A stretch of 64,000 nucleotides of DNA, from assembly GCA_964406135.1 (NCBI GenBank), contig CAYOQO010000003.1, positions 30,259 to 94,258 on the forward strand. The letters run 5' to 3'. Both the position numbers and the translations under genes were made by a program. The notes beneath the pieces are model-generated. The model did no database searches. It was not told the DNA's origin and was given only the letters and a program-made list of their open reading frames with translations. Positions 52,531-61,389 of the stretch are shown here, one piece after another (positions within the stretch are counted from its first letter, which is position 1; each line of letters opens with the position of its first letter). The DNA comes from JACPFN01 sp964406135 (GTDB lineage Bacteria; Babelota; Babeliae; Babelales; Chromulinivoraceae).

Positions 52531-53313
52531 ATGATTTTTGATGTTATCAATCTTGTTGGAATTCATTCATTACAGATTTGCAATAGCATTGGTCAATATG
52601 GACAATTTGTATTTCATACTTTTTGGGTTATGTGCACGAAACGATTGAAAGTTCATAAATTAATTGTTCAGATGGAAAATATCGGCGTTGATTCTTTTAT
52701 GATCAGTGTGCTTACCGGAGTTTTTGCTGGAGCAGTTTTAACACTTCAAACGTATAATGCATTTGTAAAATTTGGCTCAGAAAATATGATTGGTCCTGTC
52801 GTTGCAATTTCTTTAACTCGAGAACTTGGTCCTGTGCTCACCGGCTTAATGGTTGCTGGTCGCAGCGGTTCAGGCATCGCTGCAGAAATTGGGACCATGC
52901 GCATCACAGAACAGATTGATGCGCTCGAAACTTTATGTATCAATGTTTTTCAATATTTAATGATTCCTCGAGTTCTTGCAGGAATTATCATTCTTCCTTT
53001 TTTAACAATGTTTTCAATATTTTTTGGAATTTGGGGCGGCTATGTCATTTATGTGTACTGGTTTGGCTTAAATCCTATCGATTTTGTTGAAGGAATTAAA
53101 AAATTTCTTGAACTTTCAGATATTACGGGCGGTCTTATTAAATCAAGCGTTTTTGGATTTATTTTAACATCAATTGGCTCTTTTTTTGGTTACTACACTC
53201 GAGGTGGTGCCAAAGGAGTTGGAATTTCAACAACACAGTGTGTGGTTATGGCTTCTATTTTAATTTTGATATCAAATTATTTCTTAGCTTTAATGTTATT
53301 TGAAAAGTCATAA
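52531..53313 (+). CDS. mlaE: MlaE/YrbE-family ABC permease (phospholipid or lipid transport)
   Basis: A 260-residue inner-membrane permease. The family signature is clear: ISLTRELGPVLTGLMVAGRSGSG... followed by AAEIGTMRITEQIDALE, with five or so membrane helices. With MlaF it drives lipid movement between inner and outer membrane. The ribosome site AAAGGAG is good. The mce-domain partner MlaD is not next to it, unlike the usual F-E-D order. Confidence 0.93.
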   Translation: MIFDVINLVGIHSLQICNSIGQYGQFVFHTFWVMCTKRLKVHKLIVQMENIGVDSFMISVLTGVFAGAVLTLQTYNAFVKFGSENMIGPVVAISLTRELGPVLTGLMVAGRSGSGIAAEIGTMRITEQIDALETLCINVFQYLMIPRVLAGIIILPFLTMFSIFFGIWGGYVIYVYWFGLNPIDFVEGIKKFLELSDITGGLIKSSVFGFILTSIGSFFGYYTRGGAKGVGISTTQCVVMASILILISNYFLALMLFEKS

Positions 53314-53315
53314 GC

Positions 53316-54092
53316 ATGGATAAAATTAAAATTGTTGGACTTAAAAAACGTTTTGACGAAGGTCGTTGGATTTCAAATGATCTTAATTTAGCAATTCCTG
53401 AAGGCAAAACGACCTGTATCATCGGTCAATCTGGTGAAGGTAAATCAGTACTTTTAAAACAAGTCATTGGACTGATTGAACCTGATGCAGGATCTATTTT
53501 TGTGGATGATGTCGACATTGTACCTTTAAAAGGTATTGCTCGTGAAAATAATTTTAAAAAATTCGGATATGTTTTTCAATTTGCAGCATTATTAGATTCA
53601 CTGAGCGTTTTTGAAAATGTTGGAATTGTCGAACTTGAAAATGGCGAAAATCCTGAAACGGTACGGACCAAAGTTCAAGAAAAATTATCTATGGTTAATT
53701 TACGAGAAGACACTATTGATAAATTTCCATCAGAACTTTCTGGTGGTATGAAAAAACGAGTTGGTCTTGCACGTACTTTAATGGGCAATCCTGAAATTAT
53801 TTTGTACGATGAACCAACAACTGGTCTTGATCCTATCACCTCATGCGTTGTGCACGAATTGATTGCTGATATGCAAAAAAAATTAAAAATTACCTCTGTA
53901 GTTATTTCTCACGATGTTGAAATTTTTAAATTTGTTGATTATGTTGCATTACTTTACCAAGGACAAATTGTCAGTATTGTAGATGCAGCAACAATCTGGG
54001 AATCAAAAGATCCCTACATTTATCAATTTATTCGTGGGTTAACACAAGGTCCAATTCATCAAGAAATTCCTGATGATAAAAATAAAATGTAA
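53316..54092 (+). CDS. mlaF: MlaF-family ABC ATPase
   Basis: A 258-residue ABC ATPase, partner of the preceding permease (two bases apart). Walker A is GQSGEGKSV (about 40-48), the Q-loop is FQFAALLDS, the signature is LSGGMKKRVGLART and Walker B ILYDEPTTGLDP, all as in MlaF. The FQxAALxDSLSVFENV segment is diagnostic of the Mla/Mce-linked ATPases. No MlaD, B or C gene follows. Confidence 0.93.
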   Translation: MDKIKIVGLKKRFDEGRWISNDLNLAIPEGKTTCIIGQSGEGKSVLLKQVIGLIEPDAGSIFVDDVDIVPLKGIARENNFKKFGYVFQFAALLDSLSVFENVGIVELENGENPETVRTKVQEKLSMVNLREDTIDKFPSELSGGMKKRVGLARTLMGNPEIILYDEPTTGLDPITSCVVHELIADMQKKLKITSVVISHDVEIFKFVDYVALLYQGQIVSIVDAATIWESKDPYIYQFIRGLTQGPIHQEIPDDKNKM

Positions 54093-54115
54093 TTAAAAAA
54101 TAGAAAGATTTTTGT

Positions 54116-55102
54116 ATGCAACAACATGACTCTGTAAAACTTGTTGAACATATCAAACAAGTCAATCCAAAATTCGATTCTTTAAAACATGAAATTCGCA
54201 AAATAATTGTCGGACAAGACAACATTATCACCATGAGTTGCATTGGACTTTTAACCAATGGCCATATTTTGCTTGAAGGAGTGCCCGGAGTAGCAAAAAC
54301 AACATTGATCAAAACTATTGCTCAAGCGCTTGGACTCTCATTTAGTCGAGTTCAATTTACTCCTGATCTTTTACCTTCAGACATTATTGGAACTTTAGTA
54401 TACAATCCAAAAACTATGGACTTTGAAACCAAAAAAGGTCCAATTTTTGCAAATTTAGTTTTAGCTGATGAAATTAATAGATCTCCTGCAAAAGTTCAAT
54501 CCGCTTTGCTTGAAGCAATGCAAGAACGACAAATTACCATTGGATCAACAACGTTTAAACTTGATGATCCTTTTTTAGTATTTGCAACACAAAACCCAAT
54601 TGAAAATGAAGGTACCTATCAACTTCCCGAAGCTCAAGTTGATCGATTCATGTTTAAATTAACCGTAACCTATCCAACCATGGATCAAGAACGAGAAATT
54701 TTAAAACGCAACAATGTACCAGTAACTATATATCCAGTTTTGTCACACAAAGATTTGGTATATGCACGTGAAGTGGTTCAGCAAGTGTACATTGATGATC
54801 GCTTGATTCAATATGTACTTGATATTGTTTTTGCAACTCGGGAACCTGCAAAATATAATTTAAAAAATTTAGCTCCCTTGATTGCTTGTGGAGCATCGCC
54901 TCGTGCATCTATTGCACTTTTACAAGCCGTTAAAGCATTGGCTTTTTTGAATGGTCGACATTTTGTCATTCCTGATGATGTCAAATTTATTGCAACTCCA
55001 GTATTACGTCATAGAATCTCTATGACCTATCAAGCAGCGGCAGAAGATATGACCACTGAAAAAATTATCAAGACTATCTTAGATTCTGTCATCGTTCCTT
55101 AA
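54116..55102 (+). CDS. MoxR-family AAA+ ATPase
   Basis: A 328-residue AAA+ chaperone-like ATPase. Walker A is EGVPGVAKTTL near 59-69, Walker B LVLADEINRSP near 117-127, sensor 1 ATQNPIENEGTYQLPEAQVDRF near 158. Members usually insert metal cofactors or assemble complexes, together with a DUF58 or von Willebrand A protein; none is next to it. It sits between mlaF and a type II secretion operon, so a role in assembly of either is possible but not shown. Start has GAAAGA upstream. Confidence 0.93.
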   Translation: MQQHDSVKLVEHIKQVNPKFDSLKHEIRKIIVGQDNIITMSCIGLLTNGHILLEGVPGVAKTTLIKTIAQALGLSFSRVQFTPDLLPSDIIGTLVYNPKTMDFETKKGPIFANLVLADEINRSPAKVQSALLEAMQERQITIGSTTFKLDDPFLVFATQNPIENEGTYQLPEAQVDRFMFKLTVTYPTMDQEREILKRNNVPVTIYPVLSHKDLVYAREVVQQVYIDDRLIQYVLDIVFATREPAKYNLKNLAPLIACGASPRASIALLQAVKALAFLNGRHFVIPDDVKFIATPVLRHRISMTYQAAAEDMTTEKIIKTILDSVIVP

Positions 55103-55171
55103 AGTTTTCTTGACAATGCAAGGTTGCGGCGGGTATTTTGTTGTGAACCTTTCGAAAGGAAAAAAAGATTA

Positions 55172-56392
55172 ATGAGACAACCATTGTGGGCTATTAATAG
55201 CTCTTTACTTTTCTTCTGTATTCTTGGACAATTGGTGTTTCTTTTCATCCAAACACCAATTCCGCGCAAAATTTCTATTGAGCCAGATACAGTTCCTTTC
55301 CATGAAAAAAAAATTGTCGCCCAAGTTGACATCACTAAAATTTATGGTGCAAGTGATCTATTCGATACGTATGTCCCAATATCAACATTACCCAAAGCAA
55401 TTGTTCCCGACATCCCTCCAATTCCTGATGCGCCACATATTATTCCTTTAGCTATTCCTGTCGAAACTCCAAAAGTATTTATTGCGCCATTGCCGGTAAT
55501 TTTGAAAGGTGTCATGTATCTTCACGATAGACCTGAACAAAGTGTAGCTATTATTCAATTTCAAGATTCAAAAGAAGAGATTAATTATCATACAGGACAA
55601 TTAATCAACGATGCTCAAATTTTAAAAATTTATCCAAATCGCATTATGGTTGTGCGAGCAAATGGCCAACGTGAAACTTTATATCTGCGAGAAGATGATG
55701 CAGGAAAAGATTTTGCTCGAGATACTGCAAAAAATATCGCAACATTAAATGTTGTCGTAAAAAATGGTAAACATCAAATTCCTGTAGAAACATTTGCAGC
55801 TCATGTAAAAGGACTTGGCCAATTTATAGATTTAATGCACATCACTACCGTATATAAAAAAGGTAAAAGCATTGGTTGCCGCATTGGTAAAGCTGATAAA
55901 GATAGTCTTGCTTCAAAACTTGGATTTATAACTGAAGACATTGTTCAACAAATTGATAATTTACCAGTTACCGATATTGCAAGTCGTCTTTTAGTCTTTG
56001 ATCATATTTTAAGTAAAAAAATTGGTGATACGATTCATGTTAAAATTGAACGTGCTGGATCAATAACTACGATCATATATGAATTAACACACGCACCAGA
56101 ACAAAACAATGTAAACTTAATACCAGCAACAACCAAAATTGATGCTACCAACAAAACAGTAGCTGAAAATCAACCTGTTCTTGATCAACAAATGTTATAT
56201 AATCTTGAAGAAGCTCGCAAAAAAACATTAGAACAAAAAGTAAAATTTGCACCAACCGCACATAAACTAGCTCTTGATGAACGTAAAAAAATGTTTGATG
56301 CTCGTCATAAAGAACTTATGGCTTCAAAACAACATACACCAGATATCAACAACCAAAATGCTGTACATACTATTTCAGGGGTTCGGGGATAA
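55172..56392 (+). CDS. gspC: GspC-like type II secretion protein with PDZ domain
   Basis: A 406-residue bitopic inner-membrane protein: a short N-terminus, membrane helix (about residues 9-26), a Pro/Ile-rich link, an HR-like beta domain (about 108-175: LKGVMYLHDRPEQSVAIIQF and INYHTGQLI), then a PDZ domain (about 225-305: GCRIGKADKDSLASKLGF, ITEDIVQQIDN). That order is the layout of GspC, which links the inner-membrane platform to the secretin. The C-terminus is a charged helix. ATG 55172 with AAAGGA is preferred over an upstream frame start at 55124. It is followed immediately by a secretin, as gspC-gspD. Confidence 0.82.
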   Translation: MRQPLWAINSSLLFFCILGQLVFLFIQTPIPRKISIEPDTVPFHEKKIVAQVDITKIYGASDLFDTYVPISTLPKAIVPDIPPIPDAPHIIPLAIPVETPKVFIAPLPVILKGVMYLHDRPEQSVAIIQFQDSKEEINYHTGQLINDAQILKIYPNRIMVVRANGQRETLYLREDDAGKDFARDTAKNIATLNVVVKNGKHQIPVETFAAHVKGLGQFIDLMHITTVYKKGKSIGCRIGKADKDSLASKLGFITEDIVQQIDNLPVTDIASRLLVFDHILSKKIGDTIHVKIERAGSITTIIYELTHAPEQNNVNLIPATTKIDATNKTVAENQPVLDQQMLYNLEEARKKTLEQKVKFAPTAHKLALDERKKMFDARHKELMASKQHTPDINNQNAVHTISGVRG

Positions 56393-56395
56393 ATT

Positions 56396-59092
56396 ATGAA
56401 TATGAAAAACTTAATTTTTATTTGGTGCATGACACTTTTCTATGCCATCAATCCTGATGACGCTTCCACAAAATTAAGAAAAAACACTATTTTTTCAAGT
56501 GTTGCAAAAAATCCTGTTCCTGCAGTAAAGTCATCAACATCTTCCATAGATTTTTCTGAAACATTGCCAAATTTTGATGAAAAACCTTTGACGACCACAA
56601 CAAAAACAGAATCCTTAAATCTCAATACATCTTTAAAAACTACTGACAATATTTCAAAAATTGATTCTGAATTATTACCAAAAAATGATTTAGATACTCC
56701 ACAAAACACATTAGTTACAGAAACTGAAGATCATCAAGCTGTTCAACAAGTATCTGCAACAAAAATAAATTCTATAAAATCAATTGAACCTGTACGAGAG
56801 CCTGGAGTTTTATATCAAAATCAAAGTTACATTGATGATGAACCTGCAACAGTCGCATTTAATTTTGAAGATGCAAATTTATCAAATCTTTTATCTTACA
56901 TGGAAGCTGTGCATCATATTAAATTTATCACCGATGATATTATTCCAACAGCAAAAGATCCTAAAGGAGTTGCTGGGCACAAAATTACATTCCGTACAAA
57001 TAAAACACTTACCCGCAAAGAAAGCTGGGATCTGTGTGTTACATTTTTACACATTGCAGGACTTGATGTTGTTCCCATGATGCAATCTGGATTTTACCGA
57101 TTAGTGTCACTAACCAAAGCAAACAATGAGCCAATTCCAACCTACATTGGAATTGATTGTGAACTTTTGCCTGATAACGATATGGTCGTTCGTTATGTTT
57201 ATTTTGTAAAAAATATTGATCCTGCAAAAATCCAACCTATTTTGGTCAAAATGCAAAGCGGTTCTGCAAAATTAGATGTGTATGCTGATTTAAAAGCTTT
57301 AATTTTCACGGATCGCGCATCATCAGTTAAATCTTTAATGAAAATTGTTTCTGAACTTGATCATGCAGCACTTCCTGAAGTTTTATCAGTTGTAAAATTA
57401 AAACGTACTAATGCAAAAGATGTTATTTCACTTTATCGATCACTCAAGCCAACTGATGGAAGCGCAGGACAACCACAACGAGTTTGGGCAAACAATAAAA
57501 AAGAATCTTCACTGGAATATTTTCCGCAAGATGTAGTCATGGTTGCTGACGAACGTACGAACTCTTTAATTTTGCTTGGTACCAAAAAAGATGTTGCTCG
57601 TATTGAAGAATTTATTACGCAGCATGTTGATGTTACGGTTGACCGTGATGCTCCACCAATATTTACCTATCGCTTGCAATACACCAATGCAAAAGATATG
57701 ACATCGCTTTTACATGAAGTTACCAAATATGGCGCAAACACTGATGCTGGAAAATATGGCGGTGTGCGTGATGGTCTAAAATATTTCCAAAAAATGACCA
57801 TCATTGCTGATTCAAATTCAAATTCATTAATCATCAATGCAACGCCTGAAGATTTTGAAGCAATCAAACCACTTATTGAAGAACTTGATGTTCCGCAAAA
57901 GCAAGTTGGTGTTGAAGTTTTATTTGTCAGAGTTAGTGATATTGATGTCAAAACTTTAGGCGCACAAATCAGCGGCCCGAATGGTGCAAATTCAACAGTT
58001 CCTGGCGCAAGTTTATTTGGTCCAACATTTATGCCAAGTCTTTCAGCTCAAACATCAGGTGTTCCTTCAGGCACTCCAATTGTGGTTACCAATGGTTCTT
58101 CAACTACTTCAGATTTTTCAATCAAATCAAGTTTAGCAAGTCTTTTAGGCAGCAATGTACTCAATGAAGCTGGCTCGGTACTGGTAACTTTTGGAAAGCC
58201 AATCTGGGCAATTTTTAAAATTTTAAAAACAATTACTTCGACACACGTCATCACTAATCCGTTTGTCGTAGTTTCCAACAACTGCGAAGTATCTCTTACC
58301 AGTGGACAAGAGCGTCGACAATCATCCGGTACCGTTATTTCATCATCTGCAGTGAGAGCAACAGGTTTAGTCCCTGTACAGGCAACATTAAAAGTTAAGC
58401 TCACGCCAACCATTAACAAAGACAACATTATTAATTTAAAAATTCATGTAGAAAATCAAGAATTTAATGATGCCGCAATCAATAATGTTAATGGTGTTCC
58501 TCGCGATACCAAAAGCGTTGAAACTCAAGCATGCGTTGCCAATGGTGAAACATTGGTGCTTGGTGGTATCATGACAGAAAATTATGCTTCAAAATCTGTT
58601 GGTGTTCCATTTTTAGAACATATTCCCGTCCTTGGTTGGTTTTTTAAATCAAAAACAAGAACAGTCACTCGCGATCATTTCTTAATTTTCATTTGTCCTC
58701 GCATCTTAGACCCACTCACCAAATATGGTCAAATTGATCCTTACACTGATTACAAACTCAACGAAATTCAAAAAAATGTTGATTTAATTGATGAATCAGA
58801 TTGGTTTACTTCAAGCAAAGATCCAATTCAAAAAGCATTTTTTGGCTCAAAAGAATCTGCACGAGCACTACAAGAACTACGAACCGGAAATAATTATGCA
58901 CAGCGTGAAGCAATTGATGGAAAAATTGATAAAAAAGAAACATCTCGCAACAAGCGTTTGAAAAAAACAAAAAAAGTAAAAGAGTCGAAAAAAAAGAAAA
59001 AACAAAAAGAAAATATTGAACAAACAATCAACGACTATCCATCAAATCGCATGAAAAATAATATCAGCAAAGGAGTATCCGATGTTGCATGA
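56396..59092 (+). CDS. gspD: Secretin GspD-like, first copy
   Basis: An 898-residue outer-membrane secretin. After a leader and a Ser/Thr-rich disordered part, an N0 domain lies near residues 150-240 (VAFNFEDANLSNLLSYME), then N1-N3 repeats (VSVVKLKRTNAKDVISLY, FTYRLQYTNAKDMTSLL) and the secretin domain from about 505 (QVGVEVLFVRVSDIDVKTLG) to about 775, ending VPFLEHIPVLGWFFKSK...HFLIFICPRIL, the secretin signature. The last 110 residues are lysine-rich. It would form the exit channel of the type II system. Four bases separate it from gspC; its stop overlaps the next start. Confidence 0.93.
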   Translation: MNMKNLIFIWCMTLFYAINPDDASTKLRKNTIFSSVAKNPVPAVKSSTSSIDFSETLPNFDEKPLTTTTKTESLNLNTSLKTTDNISKIDSELLPKNDLDTPQNTLVTETEDHQAVQQVSATKINSIKSIEPVREPGVLYQNQSYIDDEPATVAFNFEDANLSNLLSYMEAVHHIKFITDDIIPTAKDPKGVAGHKITFRTNKTLTRKESWDLCVTFLHIAGLDVVPMMQSGFYRLVSLTKANNEPIPTYIGIDCELLPDNDMVVRYVYFVKNIDPAKIQPILVKMQSGSAKLDVYADLKALIFTDRASSVKSLMKIVSELDHAALPEVLSVVKLKRTNAKDVISLYRSLKPTDGSAGQPQRVWANNKKESSLEYFPQDVVMVADERTNSLILLGTKKDVARIEEFITQHVDVTVDRDAPPIFTYRLQYTNAKDMTSLLHEVTKYGANTDAGKYGGVRDGLKYFQKMTIIADSNSNSLIINATPEDFEAIKPLIEELDVPQKQVGVEVLFVRVSDIDVKTLGAQISGPNGANSTVPGASLFGPTFMPSLSAQTSGVPSGTPIVVTNGSSTTSDFSIKSSLASLLGSNVLNEAGSVLVTFGKPIWAIFKILKTITSTHVITNPFVVVSNNCEVSLTSGQERRQSSGTVISSSAVRATGLVPVQATLKVKLTPTINKDNIINLKIHVENQEFNDAAINNVNGVPRDTKSVETQACVANGETLVLGGIMTENYASKSVGVPFLEHIPVLGWFFKSKTRTVTRDHFLIFICPRILDPLTKYGQIDPYTDYKLNEIQKNVDLIDESDWFTSSKDPIQKAFFGSKESARALQELRTGNNYAQREAIDGKIDKKETSRNKRLKKTKKVKESKKKKKQKENIEQTINDYPSNRMKNNISKGVSDVA

Positions 59093-60842
59093 TATTTTAA
59101 TACCATCACGTATCGGTAATTATTATCTCCAACGTAAAAAAGTTTTAAGTTTTGAAATCACTCCTATGATGGTGCAAGGTCTTTTAGTTGAATTCATGGG
59201 CTCAACAATTCAAATTAAAAATAAACAATCAATTGTTTTAAAAGATCTTTCAGCTCAAACACAAATCAATGCTTTAAAAAAAATTGCATCAAATATTGGC
59301 AAGTATGATGAAATTATTACAACTATGTCAAATTCTGCGATTGTGTACAAAGAATTAAAACTTCCTTTTATTGGTCGTGATGCATTAGCCATGATTGTTC
59401 CTTTTGAAGTTGAACCATTGCTACCATTTGCACTTGAAGAATCGATTATTGATTTTATAATAACCAAGCAAGATTTTGAAAAAAAAGAATCAAAATTATT
59501 GGTTGCTGCCATTCGCACGCAAGACCTTACGAATCATCTCAATTTATTTGAAAAAGCAGAGCTTGAAGTTGACACGATGACTATTGATATCTTTGCACTG
59601 TACGAAATTTATAAAGCTGGAATTTCAAATGCATTAAAAACTCCTGCAGAGCCATCACCATTTTCTTTTGATATAAAATCATCATCAATCGTTGGCTTGT
59701 GGCATAAGTTGTATGCAAAATTAATAAAAAAACCGAAAATTGATGCACCTGTTTCTACAGAGTCACCATTGCAATACCAACCAAAATCAGCAGAACTTTT
59801 TGTAGATCTTGGATTTGATTCAGTTCGAGTTTTATATTTTCAAGATGATAGCTTAACTGCCGTACGCATGATTCCAAATGGAATTTATGATATTGCGCAA
59901 GCAATCAGTCAAAAAACAGAACAACCGTATTTTGATATCATTCAAAATATGATTACAGAATCATCACTGCAAAATCTTACATCTGAACTTCATGAAGAAC
60001 TAAAAAAAGTTTTTGAAGAAATTGCACGCACCTTACAATTTTTTGAAAAACAAGAACAAAGCCATTTTATTAAACCACATAAAATATTATTTTCTGGCTT
60101 TGCAACCAATATTCCAGACTTTGCGCATCTTGCACAAACTTTTTTAAATCACCCTGTAGAAATTATTGCAAGCAACAGCATTATACAACGTTTAAACATT
60201 ACGATTAAATCTGATGATCATAATTTTTCAATTATCAGCTTGGCAATTGGTCTTTTTTCACATTTTGCACCTGATGTTAATTTTTTAAAATCAATAACAC
60301 AAAAAAATAATCAAGCCCTTTTAAACAAACAACTTTTTATGATCATTGCAATGACCATAATCTGTATCAGTGTAACTTTTTGGAGAAGCTCAATACTGCT
60401 GCAAGAAAAAGAAACTGCCTACAACACCTCAAAGCGCCAACTGATTCAAGCAATTGAACAAAAAATGCGATTAGATTTACGCAATGAAAAAAGTATTAAA
60501 ACAATTGTTGAAAAGGCTGAAGAAAAATTAAAAAATGAAAAAGCATTATGGTTTGCATTCTCAGCACAACAAGAACATTCAGTACTCGAATATTTACAAG
60601 ATTTATCAATGCAAATTGATCGATCTGCTGTTGAACTTCAAATTAAAAACATGCATCTTGATTATGAAAAAGTGATCATGACTGGAAATATTAAAAATGC
60701 TCAGGGTACAGAATTTCAACGACTTGATTTGTTGAAAGAAGAATTTCAAGAATTAAAGCTTTTGCAAATTTTAGAACAACCTCGAGAACTTTCATTTACC
60801 GTACAATTTAAACCAAAAACGATTTCAAAGGAATCTGCATGA
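59082..60842 (+). CDS. GspL/PilM-like cytoplasmic-membrane platform protein
   Basis: A 586-residue protein. The N-terminal 400 residues are an actin-like fold as in PilM and GspL (ITPMMVQGLLVEF, LKLPFIGRDALAMIVPFEVE, LFVDLGFDSVRVLYF, ILFSGFATNIPDF). One membrane helix lies near 418-438 (LFMIIAMTIICISVTFW), and a periplasmic coiled coil and ferredoxin-like part (AVELQIKNMHLDYEKVIMTG) follow. So PilM and PilN functions are joined, as in GspL. It overlaps the secretin gene by 11 bp and the next gene by ATGA. Confidence 0.82.
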   Translation: MLHDILIPSRIGNYYLQRKKVLSFEITPMMVQGLLVEFMGSTIQIKNKQSIVLKDLSAQTQINALKKIASNIGKYDEIITTMSNSAIVYKELKLPFIGRDALAMIVPFEVEPLLPFALEESIIDFIITKQDFEKKESKLLVAAIRTQDLTNHLNLFEKAELEVDTMTIDIFALYEIYKAGISNALKTPAEPSPFSFDIKSSSIVGLWHKLYAKLIKKPKIDAPVSTESPLQYQPKSAELFVDLGFDSVRVLYFQDDSLTAVRMIPNGIYDIAQAISQKTEQPYFDIIQNMITESSLQNLTSELHEELKKVFEEIARTLQFFEKQEQSHFIKPHKILFSGFATNIPDFAHLAQTFLNHPVEIIASNSIIQRLNITIKSDDHNFSIISLAIGLFSHFAPDVNFLKSITQKNNQALLNKQLFMIIAMTIICISVTFWRSSILLQEKETAYNTSKRQLIQAIEQKMRLDLRNEKSIKTIVEKAEEKLKNEKALWFAFSAQQEHSVLEYLQDLSMQIDRSAVELQIKNMHLDYEKVIMTGNIKNAQGTEFQRLDLLKEEFQELKLLQILEQPRELSFTVQFKPKTISKESA

Positions 60843-61381
60843 TATTTTTAGATTCTATTCGAAATTTTATTCAAAATTTAGATCGCAAAGAGATGATGCG
60901 ATATGGGTTGTTGTATGTTGGAATTTGTTTAGCTTGTGTTGCAGGGATCATAATTCGATATTATATGATCAATCAAGAATGGAGCCAAAAATTACAACAA
61001 CTCAATAAAGCTCGCGGTCAGATTCAGCAAATTTTTACCAATTTTAATGCCGTACAACAACAAAAAAATAAAGTTGATGAAGCACTCAAACAAAACAAAA
61101 ATTTCAATATTCAACAATATTTTCAAAATTTGATGAATCAACAACGTTTAGCATCGCAAGCTACTTCAAAATTTTCATATGAAAAACTACCCAACGGTTA
61201 TATTCAAGAAAGTTTAGCCATCAACCTTTCTCAAATCAACACACAACAACTATGTGAATTGATTGTTGCGATTGAAAATCAACCATTAATGTATATCATT
61301 TCTGTAGATATTACCCATGTACCTCAAGCAAAAAAAATTAATGTCAGCTTGATCGTTGGCACCCTGCGATCAGAAGAATAA
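60839..61381 (+). CDS. GspM/PilO-like platform protein
   Basis: A 180-residue bitopic protein: cytoplasmic N-terminus, membrane helix at about residues 21-42 (YGLLYVGICLACVAGIIIRY), a coiled coil (about 45-85, QQLNKARGQIQQIF) and a ferredoxin-like C-terminal domain (about 115-175) with LSQINTQQLCELIVAIE. The pattern matches GspM or PilO, the partner of GspL/PilMN. The start overlaps the preceding stop (ATGA), and the next secretin starts eight bases on. Assignment is by layout and position; identity would be low. Confidence 0.72.
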   Translation: MIFLDSIRNFIQNLDRKEMMRYGLLYVGICLACVAGIIIRYYMINQEWSQKLQQLNKARGQIQQIFTNFNAVQQQKNKVDEALKQNKNFNIQQYFQNLMNQQRLASQATSKFSYEKLPNGYIQESLAINLSQINTQQLCELIVAIENQPLMYIISVDITHVPQAKKINVSLIVGTLRSEE

Positions 61382-61389
61382 AGGACATT

